DNA of 54,778 nt from Staphylococcus petrasii (GTDB taxonomy: Bacteria > Bacillota > Bacilli > Staphylococcales > Staphylococcaceae). The translations under genes were made by a program, and so were the position numbers. The DNA lies in NCBI RefSeq assembly GCF_002902565.1, contig NZ_PPRC01000082.1:1-54778 (forward strand). Reading direction: 5' to 3'. The notes under the pieces were generated by a model. The model had not been told where the DNA came from, searched no databases, and saw only the letters and a program-made list of their open reading frames with translations. Position 1 is the first letter of the stretch. Each line of letters begins with the position of its first letter. Shown here one piece after another: positions 42,075 through 50,457 of the stretch.

Positions 42075-43480
42075 TTATGCTTTTCTATTTTTCTTCTCTT
42101 TAATCCACCATAATGCTTTTTTAGGATGCTCTTCAAAGTAATGAAGATCTTTCTTATTATCAACATTAGGGTAAGAACCTTTAAGTGATTTACCTGCAGT
42201 ACTTGTATGAAGTGCCGCAATCACGATAAAGCCGATTAAACTAATGGCAGTTAAGTAGTAAGCTGGCGCATAAACATTACCAGTTGATTCTACTAACCAA
42301 GAGTTAATTAATGGTGTTGTACCTCCAAATAATGATACAGACACGTTAAATGTTACCGCTAATGTACGATATCTAATATGTGTAAAGAACATTGTTGGTA
42401 ATGAACCAGGCATTGTTGCTTCGTATGTTGATAAGAAGAAACCTAAAATAAATACACCTAAGATAATAAGTGGTAATGCTTTAGTATGAATTAAACTAAA
42501 TGCCACAATACTTAATAAAGTAAGACCACCTGTACCGATTAAGAATACTTTCTTCTCACCAATTTTATCTGCCATTTTACCAAAGAATAAAGCTAATGGA
42601 ATCATAACAGCCATAACACAAGTAATTAAAACACTTGTAGTTGTTTCATCAATCTTAACGATTTGACCTAAATAAGTAGGTAAATAAGCTGTTACTGTAT
42701 AGTTTGTTACATTAAAGAATACAACAGCTACGAAACATACTAAGATGTCTTTAAAGTGATAACGTAAAATAGTAAAGAAACCAACATTATCACGTTCTGG
42801 TGTTTGAACATCATTTTCATAAACTGGAGATTCTTCAAGTTTACGACGTAAATAAAGACCAAATAAACCAAGGAATAAACCTAGAATAAATGGAATTCTC
42901 CAACCCCAAGCTTGCATTTGCGCATCTGATAAGAAGAAACTTAATAATGCAATCATAATTGAGGCTGCAATGTAACCAGATAGTGTACCAATTTCAAGAC
43001 CACTACCTAATCTATTACGTTTTTTATCTGGTGAAATTTCTGCAATATATGTCATTGCACCTGCATATTCTCCACCAGTTGAGAAACCTTGTAAGACCCT
43101 AGCGAGTAACAAGAGTGCGGGTGCCCATAAGCCGATCATGTCGTAGTTCGGTAAGATACCGATTGTCAATGTTGATAAGGCCATAAGATAATTGTCGTTG
43201 TTAATACAACTTTACGTCCGTATTTATCCCCAATAATACCAAATACTATTCCGCCAATTGGTCTAAGTAAGAACGCAATGGCTAAAGCAGCAAATGTAAA
43301 TATTTGTTGAATTTGAGGGTTCTGAACTGGTGAAAAGAAATTCGCTCCGATATATGCTGTCGTATAAGCGTACACACCAAAGTCGAACCACTCCATGGCA
43401 TTACCGATACCCGTAGCAAATACTGTTTTCTTCGCTGTTTGAGCATCGACCATGTTAATTTTATCTTTCTTAAAGTTCAT
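42075..43480 (-). pseudogene. proP: frameshifted ProP-type MFS transporter
   Basis: This would be a 468-residue major-facilitator transporter of the metabolite:H+ symporter group, like the proline/betaine transporter ProP encoded next to vraABC in S. aureus. The N-terminal part runs to [16 protein letters not shown], then the frame is lost. The C-terminal part resumes as [20 protein letters not shown]. The join reads ATCTTATGG where ATCTTAATGG would keep the frame, so one A is missing near 43183. Everything else is intact, with GEYAGA and the 12 helices. It is either a recent pseudogene or a sequencing error. The start follows AAGGAGTGTTACAGGTC. Confidence 0.85.
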
Positions 43481-43640
43481 GACCTGTAACACTCCTTCTA
43501 TTTATGTTACATAATTATACAGAACTAATGCATGTTGTCAAACTTATTAAAATTAATTTAAATTAAGAAATACAATTTTATTCAATTGACAGAATTTAAC
43601 AATAATTAAACGAATACGCTTTCAGATTAAATTCCAAAAT

Positions 43641-43692
43641 AAAAAAAGTTATAATTAAGAAATAATTTTTTTATCAATTCTCAATTATAACT
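43641..43692 (-). terminator. vra operon terminator
   Basis: AGTTATAATT (43647-43656) and AATTATAACT (43683-43692) form a perfect 10-bp stem overlapping the last codons of the hotdog gene. T7 follows on the minus strand. Confidence 0.65.
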
Positions 43693-43934
43693 AGTTTTAC
43701 CCCATTTTCTTCAGAACAAACCACAATTTCATTTTCCGACTTTACTAAAACGTCTACAACCTCATCAACACCAATGGTTTGAAGGTATTTAACTTTATAA
43801 CTCTGCCACTCAATTCCATATACATTCATCACATAATCTATGACAAGTTGTCCAGGAACGATAGTATTATGAAATGGATTTTGATCATTAACAATAGTTA
43901 AATATTGGTCAACTTGTGATTGACTAAACTTCAT
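43674..43934 (-). CDS. small MaoC-like hotdog protein
   Basis: This 86-residue protein looks like one hotdog domain of the MaoC dehydratase family. It contains NDQNPFHNTIVPGQLVIDYV, where D-x-NP-x-H is the core of the hydratase-2 motif, followed by two strands. It begins immediately after the vraC stop (TGAATG), with the ribosome site AAGGAGAGAGAG inside vraC. It is shorter than a usual hotdog domain (about 120-140). VraC may supply the other half, the two forming a split double-hotdog dehydratase or a heterodimer. This pairing is inferred from layout. Confidence 0.72.
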   Translation of the reverse strand: MKFSQSQVDQYLTIVNDQNPFHNTIVPGQLVIDYVMNVYGIEWQSYKVKYLQTIGVDEVVDVLVKSENEIVVCSEENGVKLVIIEN

Positions 43935-44303
43935 TCACTCTCTCTCCTTAATGAACGTTTGTTCAATAATAATACAAGTTTTGTTATTTTTATTTATTTT
44001 CAATTCAAAAATATATTGGTCAAATTGCTTTACCTTATTAGTGCGTTTATGCGTTAAATATACACAATACTGTATGTTGCATTCCAACTTTTCATACTGA
44101 TTTACTCGGGTACGCTTTAACATTATCTTTTTCCCCGTAAATGATTGAAAAAGATTAAATTCTGGCCAAAGTTTCGCACACATTAATGGTGGCACAGTGC
44201 CATCATAGATGCGCCCTATCAAATCACAATAATGTCGCACATCTTCTTCATGAAAGGCGACATGACGGGTTTCACTAGTGCCACTTTTCAAAGAGAATTG
44301 CAT
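43935..44303 (-). CDS. vraC: VraC
   Basis: VraC is a 122-residue protein, near the length of the S. aureus protein of that name, encoded in the vraABC operon reported as responsive to vancomycin. Its sequence (MQFSLKSGTSETRHVAFHEE, then HYCDLIGRIYDGTVPPLMCA and several strands) resembles the N-terminal, non-catalytic half of MaoC-type double-hotdog dehydratases. I chose the ATG at 44303 behind GGAGGAGGTATGGGTA; it overlaps the 3' end of vraB by 29 bases. The function is not established. Fatty acyl hydration together with the next gene is a reasonable guess given vraA and vraB. Confidence 0.82.
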   Translation of the reverse strand: MQFSLKSGTSETRHVAFHEEDVRHYCDLIGRIYDGTVPPLMCAKLWPEFNLFQSFTGKKIMLKRTRVNQYEKLECNIQYCVYLTHKRTNKVKQFDQYIFELKINKNNKTCIIIEQTFIKERE

Positions 44304-45417
44304 TACCCATACCTCCTCCAATACCCATCGTCGCAATGCCTAGTCGCCACGTAGTTAAATTGAACAAACGTGCTACTAACGCTGCGCCACTAGCTCCATA
44401 AGGATGGCCTGATGCAATAGCGCCACCCCATTGATTCACGCGCGCTATATTTAGATGCAACTCATTTATTGAAGCTAGCACTTGCGAGCTAAATGCCTCA
44501 TTTAATTCCACCGCATCTATATCCTCGATTTGTAACGCCTGTCGCTCCAATAAACGTTTCACTGCGGGCACTGGGCCGATGCCTAACAACATTGGATCTA
44601 CTCCCGTTGTGACCGCATCTCTAAATGTTAATCCTTGCGTGAAGCCATGTTCTATCGCCAGATCCTTCTCCATGACAAGCACTAGGCCCGCCCCATCATT
44701 CTTCATGCAACTATTACCCGCTGTCACTGTTCCACCAGCCAATAAAGGACGTAGTCGATTTAAACGTGCCTCCGTCAATGTCGACTTAATGCTCTCGTCT
44801 CGCTCAAAATATTGCCCTTTCACCTTTAACGGCACAATCTCACGCTGAATATTGCCATCATCAAAGTGCTTCGCCGCTAACTGATGACTTCGAATCGCAA
44901 ACGCATCTTGGTCCTCTCGCGACACACGATAGTGCTTCGCCACGTTCTCAGCCGCTTCAATCATGCTCGGATCCTGACCTTCTGGCGCAAACGACGCACG
45001 CTCATAAAATTGCGGCAACTGCGTCTCATAAACCGACTGCGGACGCTTAATCTTCCACGGCGCCCGACTCGTACTCTCGACGCCACCTGCCACATACACA
45101 CGCCCCGCACCACACTGCACCATCCGACACGCATATATAATGCTTTCCAGACCCGAACCACACTGCCGATCCACCGTTAAACCCGGCACCTCATTAGACA
45201 GCCCTGCTTCCAACAACGCCTTACGCGCAATATTACCTCCATTCCCCACAACATTTCCTAATATGACATCCTCTATTTGCTCCATAACCTCAGGAAATTC
45301 ATTTTTTATTTTTTGAAAAAGGGGTAATAATAATTGCTCAGGTTCTAAATGTCTTAGCGCCCCACCGTACTTACCAAACGGTGTCCTTTTAGCCCACACT
45401 ATGACCGCTTCTTTCAT
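44275..45417 (-). CDS. vraB: thiolase-family acetyl-CoA acyltransferase VraB
   Basis: The 380-residue thiolase-fold protein resembles acetyl-CoA C-acyltransferase. The acylated Cys is in TVDRQCGSGLESIIYA and the catalytic His in GGAIASGHPYGASGA. The final motif reads ATMGIGGGMGNAI, with Gly where most thiolases have the second catalytic Cys (CIGGGMG). I recall S. aureus VraB showing the same change. The chemistry may therefore be altered, for instance slow thiolysis or condensation with another base. Part of the coding region is noticeably richer in G+C than the surroundings. It overlaps vraA by 4 bases and vraC by 29. Confidence 0.88.
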   Translation of the reverse strand: MKEAVIVWAKRTPFGKYGGALRHLEPEQLLLPLFQKIKNEFPEVMEQIEDVILGNVVGNGGNIARKALLEAGLSNEVPGLTVDRQCGSGLESIIYACRMVQCGAGRVYVAGGVESTSRAPWKIKRPQSVYETQLPQFYERASFAPEGQDPSMIEAAENVAKHYRVSREDQDAFAIRSHQLAAKHFDDGNIQREIVPLKVKGQYFERDESIKSTLTEARLNRLRPLLAGGTVTAGNSCMKNDGAGLVLVMEKDLAIEHGFTQGLTFRDAVTTGVDPMLLGIGPVPAVKRLLERQALQIEDIDAVELNEAFSSQVLASINELHLNIARVNQWGGAIASGHPYGASGAALVARLFNLTTWRLGIATMGIGGGMGNAILFEKWH

Positions 45418-46799
45418 ATTTCTATCTCCCCCTTTAAATAAAGCTCTCGCAATGTGCCACGCGCCACTTTACCACTATTGGTAAAAGGCATCGTACTTAC
45501 TTTCAAAAGCTTTGAAGGCACCTCATATCGCGACAATGTTTGTAATAAATAGCGTCTTAAACTCAAATAATCAAGTTCGCGATGCCCCATATAAATAAGC
45601 ACTGCAATTTCACCGAAGCGAGTATGCGGTTTCCCAATCATCACTGCTTCGTCAATGCCATCCAACTGCTTTACACGTTGTTCCACGGCAATCGGGTAAA
45701 CATTCTTACCACCTATAATAAGTCGCTCACTTTTGCGACTCACTAAATAAAGTTTTTGATCTTTTACGTAGGCGTAATCGCCTGTCTCTATCCAACTTTC
45801 TGGTTGAATCACTTTACGGTTCACATAACCTGAAAACGTCATATTGCTTTTAACATGCAAGAGGCCGATTTGATCACTATCTTGTTCTTCTAATTGATAC
45901 GATACATTAGGGAACAGTTGGCCAACTGAGTCTATAGGTGCCGTTTGATTAAAGTTATAACTAATAAAACTCGCTTCAGAAGTACCAAAAAACTCTATGA
46001 TATTCGCTCGTGAAAATGTAGTAGTGACATCTTGAAATAATTGAGGTGAAAGTTTAGCTCCACTACTTAATATAGACGTAAGCATCTTCGTTTCACTTGG
46101 TATATGAACGAGTTGCGACAACATTGTTGGAACGAGAAACAACGCTATCGATTGTGTTTGTTGTTGGATATGTTGCATTAATTGTTGGGCATCAAAGTGT
46201 TGTTGGCCGATGAATGTTCTTCCTGACCATAAAGCATAAATGCAAGTGTACAATGACAAAGAATGTGCCAGTGGACCCGGCGCGATGAAGATAGATTCGT
46301 TGTGATGTAATAGCTTTTCATTTTCAATATAAGAGGCAAGCCACGATGGTTCGTTACGATAATATGCCTTAGGAAGCCCCGTCGTGCCTGAAGTAAAACC
46401 AATATGTAATAAGTCATCCACTTGCGACTGTTCTTCAAAGAATGATCCTTCCAAATTCAGCGACTGTGTTTTAAATAACTGTGTCTCACCGTTAACAATA
46501 TATTGAATATTGTAAGTGTCAACAAGTTGATCAATCGTTGATGTCGGCCAACTCGCATCTAAAAAACACGGCACCGCCTCTTGCATCAACACAGCAAAAT
46601 AATGAATCATATTCATCAATGGCGAGTCACTCAATAACCCCACTCGCGTACCAGATGAAATCTCTTGAAAGTTGTCTAGTGCATCTTTAATAGCTTTATA
46701 GAATTCGGCATAGGTTATCTGCTCATCATCAAATTGTAGTGCAATAACGTTTGGCTGTTCTTCTGAGTAAATTTGTAATTTCTTCACAATCTCTAACAT
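45414..46799 (-). CDS. vraA: acyl-CoA synthetase VraA
   Basis: This 461-residue adenylate-forming enzyme is annotated in S. aureus as a long-chain fatty acid-CoA ligase. The AMP-binding P-loop is GFTSGTTGLPKAYYR. EFFGTSEASFISYNF gives the adenine-binding region and ETGDYAYV the Asp that binds ribose. The C-terminal lysine is in FTNSGKVARGTL. At 461 residues it is shorter than typical fatty acyl-CoA ligases (about 500-560). It is the first gene of vraA-vraB-vraC-hotdog. Together they look like a short acyl-CoA pathway, but their real substrates are unknown. Confidence 0.88.
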   Translation of the reverse strand: MLEIVKKLQIYSEEQPNVIALQFDDEQITYAEFYKAIKDALDNFQEISSGTRVGLLSDSPLMNMIHYFAVLMQEAVPCFLDASWPTSTIDQLVDTYNIQYIVNGETQLFKTQSLNLEGSFFEEQSQVDDLLHIGFTSGTTGLPKAYYRNEPSWLASYIENEKLLHHNESIFIAPGPLAHSLSLYTCIYALWSGRTFIGQQHFDAQQLMQHIQQQTQSIALFLVPTMLSQLVHIPSETKMLTSILSSGAKLSPQLFQDVTTTFSRANIIEFFGTSEASFISYNFNQTAPIDSVGQLFPNVSYQLEEQDSDQIGLLHVKSNMTFSGYVNRKVIQPESWIETGDYAYVKDQKLYLVSRKSERLIIGGKNVYPIAVEQRVKQLDGIDEAVMIGKPHTRFGEIAVLIYMGHRELDYLSLRRYLLQTLSRYEVPSKLLKVSTMPFTNSGKVARGTLRELYLKGEIEI

Positions 46800-46880
46800 G
46801 ATTCTAACCTCTTAATGTTAACTAATTTAAATATAATGTTAACATTTAATTCAACATAATTCATTTATAAAATAAATAAT

Positions 46881-46921
46881 AAAAATCCAGCCTTCCCTAA
46901 AAGCTGTAGGAATGGCTGGAT
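46881..46921 (-). terminator. hxlAB terminator
   Basis: ATCCAGCCTTCC (46885-46896) pairs with GGAATGGCTGGAT (46909-46921), allowing one bulged base. On the minus strand TTTTTATTATT follows. Confidence 0.85.
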
Positions 46922-46935
46922 GAAATTTCAATTAT

Positions 46936-47487
46936 CTATTCTAAGTTCGCATGATTTTGTTGCATTGTTTCTTCATCTATATTGAACGTACCCATTAAAC
47001 CTAGTACGACACTATCTAAGAATAATAATGACGCTTGTTCAAATAAACTACCTAATGGTTGTTCAGAACCTTCCGCATCATGTTTCGTACCAGCAGGAAG
47101 TTCAATTACAGTTTCAGCTAATTCACCGATAGGAGATTCCGGTTTTGTTGTTAATAACACTACTCTAGCTCCTACTGATTTAGCTTTATCAGCTAATAAG
47201 CGTAAATGCTCAGTTGAACCTGAACCTGATAAGATAATGAATAAATCATGTTCTTTAATAGATGGCGTTGTAGATTCCCCTACAACAAATGCTTCTTTAC
47301 CTAATTGATTTAAACGCATAGCAAAGCTATTAGCGATAAACCCTGAACGACCTTTACCAGCTGTGAAAATGCGTTGCGCACTGTTCACATCATTGGCAAA
47401 GCGGTCATACTCTTCATCTTGTACGTGAGATAACGTACGCTCTAATTCCTCAAGAATAAGGCGATAATTAGTAAATTGAGACATCAT
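46936..47487 (-). CDS. hxlB: 6-phospho-3-hexuloisomerase
   Basis: HxlB isomerises 3-hexulose 6-phosphate to fructose 6-phosphate in the ribulose monophosphate route that removes formaldehyde. The 183-residue SIS-domain protein has IFTAGKGRSGFIANSFAMRL and LFIILSGSGSTEHLRLLADK, the two sugar-phosphate binding loops, then SEQPLGSLFEQASLLFLD. It follows hxlA with a one-base stop/start overlap. The second ATG (47484) is an equally good start. In non-methylotrophs this pair is for formaldehyde detoxification or pentose supply. Confidence 0.94.
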   Translation of the reverse strand: MMSQFTNYRLILEELERTLSHVQDEEYDRFANDVNSAQRIFTAGKGRSGFIANSFAMRLNQLGKEAFVVGESTTPSIKEHDLFIILSGSGSTEHLRLLADKAKSVGARVVLLTTKPESPIGELAETVIELPAGTKHDAEGSEQPLGSLFEQASLLFLDSVVLGLMGTFNIDEETMQQNHANLE

Positions 47488-48119
47488 TACTTACCTTCAA
47501 TCGCTTCACGACATTGTTTAGCCGCTTCTACAGGGTCATCTGCGTTAGCGATACCGCCACCTACGATTACTAAGTCAGGTTCTTCAGCTACGATGTCTTT
47601 AATAGTTTCTGGTTTAATACCACCAGCTACAGCAACTTTAGAGTTTTTAATAACTGATTTCACTGTACGTAAGCTTTCTAATGGAGATTGTCCTTCAGCT
47701 TGTAAGTCATAACCAGTGTGTACTGCGATATAGTCAGCACCCATTTCATCTAATTCTTTCGCACGTTTTTCTAAATCTTGAACTGCAATCATATCAACTA
47801 ATAATTGTTTGTCATGTTTATGCGCTTCTTCAACTGCTGCTTTGATTGAAGCATCTTCAGCAACACCTAAGATTGTTACAACGTCAGCGCCAAATTTGAT
47901 TGCTTGGCTAACTTCGTAGTCTGCTGCGTCCATAATTTTAAGGTCAGCTAATACTTTTGCGTTATTAATATTTTCATTTAAATGTTGAACTGCTGGTAAA
48001 CCTTCATTGATTACGATTGGTGTACCAATTTCTACGATATCTACATATTCCTCTACTTTTTTAGCTAATTCTGCTGCTTCTTCTTTATTTAATAAATCGA
48101 TTGCTAATTGTAATTCCAA
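47487..48119 (-). CDS. hxlA: 3-hexulose-6-phosphate synthase
   Basis: HxlA condenses formaldehyde with ribulose 5-phosphate. The 210-residue TIM-barrel protein belongs to the OMP decarboxylase suprafamily: VLADLKIMDAADYEVSQAIK has the K-x-D metal motif, VDMIAVQDLEKRAKEL follows, and VAVAGGIKPETIKDIV is the phosphate-binding loop. I chose TTG at 48119, giving ELQLAIDLLN at the N-terminus as I recall for the S. aureus protein. AAAGGATG lies just upstream; the in-frame ATG codons further up would add non-conserved residues. It is the first gene of hxlA-hxlB and divergent from the yojF homologue. Confidence 0.92.
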   Translation of the reverse strand: MELQLAIDLLNKEEAAELAKKVEEYVDIVEIGTPIVINEGLPAVQHLNENINNAKVLADLKIMDAADYEVSQAIKFGADVVTILGVAEDASIKAAVEEAHKHDKQLLVDMIAVQDLEKRAKELDEMGADYIAVHTGYDLQAEGQSPLESLRTVKSVIKNSKVAVAGGIKPETIKDIVAEEPDLVIVGGGIANADDPVEAAKQCREAIEGK

Positions 48120-48396
48120 TGCAAACATCCTTTCATTACTAAAGTATTTCATTCACTTTAGTTCGCGTTTTTATCTTTCACATTTGGTTATTTACCCATC
48201 TAAGATTTTTTTAAACGATAGAATATTTTTCAATGTTCTAATATCCCTTTTTTTGAAAATAAAGATTGTAAATCAACTCAAATGTAGTATTAATACCATT
48301 TTTTCTAAATAAATTGAGCAGAGATATACAATTACTCCTATCTTTTTAGTAAAATAAATAGATAAACACATTGTATGGTTGCAAGGAGTGAAAGTG

Positions 48397-48756
48397 TTGG
48401 AACTCATTAATGCTGAAGAAGTACAACGACTATTAACATCATTTGAAAATAAACCAGTATTCCTACACGTTGAAACGACTAATGGTGCATATGCTAACCA
48501 TTTCGATCAACGTGTCTTTAATGCGGGGACATTTTTAAGAAATATACAAGTCACTTACGAACATGCACAACTTAAAGGCGGAGAGAAAGACCCTTATCGT
48601 GTTGGGTTAAAGCTACGTGATGGCGGTTGGGTGTATGTTCAAGGATTGACACATTACGAAATTAACGACAACGATGAATTTTTAATTGCAGGGTTTAATT
48701 ACGAAGGACAATTGGCTGCTACACTCGAAATTAGTGAAAAGCCATTTACAATATAG
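48397..48756 (+). CDS. DUF1806 protein, YojF-like
   Basis: This small soluble beta-rich protein of about 119 residues is related to B. subtilis YojF, which is encoded next to the bacillithiol deacetylase YojG. Conserved stretches are KPVFLHVETTNGAYANHFDQ and LRDGGWVYVQGLTHYE. It has no known activity; the pairing suggests a helper role with BshB2. The start is TTG at 48397 or GTG at 48394, both behind AAGGAG. It precedes bshB2 by 13 bases. Confidence 0.82.
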   Translation: MELINAEEVQRLLTSFENKPVFLHVETTNGAYANHFDQRVFNAGTFLRNIQVTYEHAQLKGGEKDPYRVGLKLRDGGWVYVQGLTHYEINDNDEFLIAGFNYEGQLAATLEISEKPFTI

Positions 48757-48769
48757 AGGAGGCTTATTC

Positions 48770-49435
48770 ATGAAAGATGAAAGACATGTATTAGTGATAT
48801 TTCCACATCCTGATGATGAGACCTTCTCATCGGCAGGCACCATTGCAAGCTATATCGAGAATGGCGTACCAGTAACTTACGCTTGTTTAACATTGGGGCA
48901 AATGGGACGTAACTTAGGGAATCCCCCTTTTGCAACAAGAGAATCATTACCCAATATTCGCGAACGTGAATTAGAAGAAGCGGCGAAAGTGATCGGTATC
49001 ACTGATTTACGCAAGATGGGGTTACGTGATAAAACCGTAGAATTCGAACCGCATGAGCAGATGGATGATATGGTGAAGAATTTAATTGAAGAAACGAATC
49101 CTTCAGTAATTATTTCATTCTATCCTAAATTTGCAGTGCATCCTGACCATGAAGCGACAGCAGAAGCTGTAGTTAGAACAGTAGGTCGCATGCCGAAAGA
49201 AGAACGTCCACGCTTACAACTCGTTGCATTTAGCAATGATGCACCTGAAAAATTAGGTGAACCAGATATATTAAACGATATTAGCCAATATAGAGACCTT
49301 AAATTAAAAGCTTTCGAAGCGCATGCTTCACAAACTGGACCTTTCTTAAAACAAATAGCTAGTCCAGAAGTAGACGGAGAAACTCAAAGTTTCCTAGAGG
49401 TTGAGCCATATTGGACATATCATTTTGAATCTTAA
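48770..49435 (+). CDS. bshB2: bacillithiol biosynthesis deacetylase BshB2
   Basis: This zinc-dependent PIG-L/LmbE-family deacetylase of 221 residues removes the acetyl group from N-acetylglucosaminyl malate on the way to bacillithiol, the main thiol of staphylococci. Metal-binding residues are in IFPHPDDETFSSAGT and KFAVHPDHEATAEAV. Bacilli often have two such enzymes, BshB1 and BshB2, and this is the YojG/BshB2 type. In some species it also works as a bacillithiol S-conjugate amidase. The ATG follows AGAGGAGGCTTATTC; the longer frame from 48686 overlaps the previous gene and is not needed. Confidence 0.92.
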   Translation: MKDERHVLVIFPHPDDETFSSAGTIASYIENGVPVTYACLTLGQMGRNLGNPPFATRESLPNIRERELEEAAKVIGITDLRKMGLRDKTVEFEPHEQMDDMVKNLIEETNPSVIISFYPKFAVHPDHEATAEAVVRTVGRMPKEERPRLQLVAFSNDAPEKLGEPDILNDISQYRDLKLKAFEAHASQTGPFLKQIASPEVDGETQSFLEVEPYWTYHFES

Positions 49436-49448
49436 GGGGAGGTAAATG

Positions 49449-50327
49449 ATGACTGAATTTGATTTATCTACACGCGAAGGTCGCTGGAAGCACTTTGGTT
49501 CAGTTGATCCAGTAGAAGGAACAAAACCTACAACTAAAACAGAAATGACGGACTTACAAAGTACGCATAAAAACTTCTTATTTGAAATTGAAGAAGTTGG
49601 TATTAAAAATTTAATTTACCCTGTGAAAATTGATCGTTACCAAACGGCGGGTAAATTTAGCTTTTCAACGAGCTTAAACCAAGATGAAAAAGGAATTAAC
49701 ATGAGCCGTATTTTAGAAAGTGTGGAAAAACACTACTCAAATGGCTTAGAACTTAATTTCGATACACTTTATCAAGTACTACGTACATTACAAGGCAATA
49801 TGAAACAAAATTCTGCAGGCGTAGATGTAACAGGTAAATGGTTCTTCGACCGTTATAGCCCAGTGACAAACATTAAAGCAGTAGCAAACGCTGATGTAAC
49901 GTACGGTTTAGCGATTGACAAAGACAACGTAACACGCAAAGAAGTTACAATTGAAGCGACTGTCACTACACTATGTCCTTGTTCTAAAGAAATCAGTGAA
50001 TATTCTGCCCACAACCAACGTGGCGTAGTCACTGTTAAAGTATATTTAGACAAAAATAGTGATGTCGTTGATGACTATAAAGAAAAAATCTTGGACGCTA
50101 TGGAAGCAAACGCAAGTTCAATCTTGTACCCTATTTTAAAACGTCCAGATGAAAAACGTGTCACTGAACGTGCTTATGAAAATCCACGTTTCGTTGAAGA
50201 CTTAATCCGCTTAATCGCTGCAGATTTAGTAGAATTTGACTGGATTGACGGCTTTGACATTGAATGTCGTAATGAAGAATCTATTCATCAACACGATGCA
50301 TTCGCTAAATTAAAATATCGTAAATAA
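49449..50327 (+). CDS. folE2: GTP cyclohydrolase FolE2
   Basis: FolE2 (GTP cyclohydrolase IB) converts GTP to dihydroneopterin triphosphate, the first step of folate synthesis, and can work with metals other than zinc. The 292-residue tunnelling-fold enzyme has the family cysteine motif [20 protein letters not shown] and a C-terminal [16 protein letters not shown]. The ATG pair follows GGGGAGGTAAATG; the second at 49449 has better spacing. It is 13 bases after bshB2, so it is probably the last gene of yojF-bshB2-folE2. A strong terminator follows. Confidence 0.94.
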   Translation: MTEFDLSTREGRWKHFGSVDPVEGTKPTTKTEMTDLQSTHKNFLFEIEEVGIKNLIYPVKIDRYQTAGKFSFSTSLNQDEKGINMSRILESVEKHYSNGLELNFDTLYQVLRTLQGNMKQNSAGVDVTGKWFFDRYSPVTNIKAVANADVTYGLAIDKDNVTRKEVTIEATVTTLCPCSKEISEYSAHNQRGVVTVKVYLDKNSDVVDDYKEKILDAMEANASSILYPILKRPDEKRVTERAYENPRFVEDLIRLIAADLVEFDWIDGFDIECRNEESIHQHDAFAKLKYRK

Positions 50328-50341
50328 TTGTTTTGAAAAAT

Positions 50342-50386
50342 AAAGCAGTTGTCTCTGATTTATGTTCATGAGACAACTGCTTTTTA
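50342..50386 (+). terminator. folE2 terminator
   Basis: A perfect 14-bp stem, AAAGCAGTTGTCTC (50342-50355) with GAGACAACTGCTTT (50370-50383), is followed by further T and AATATG. Confidence 0.88.
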
Positions 50387-50457
50387 ATATGTGTAAAATT
50401 TTATATTGAATTAAATTATATGAGATTATAGTTAGGTCGTTTTACCGTAGCTTTAGC

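Noticed and set aside
41936-42220. A 94-codon minus-strand frame crossing the palindromic element and the end of proP
   Set aside because: It starts within repeat DNA, has no ribosome site and overlaps the genuine proP coding sequence in another frame.
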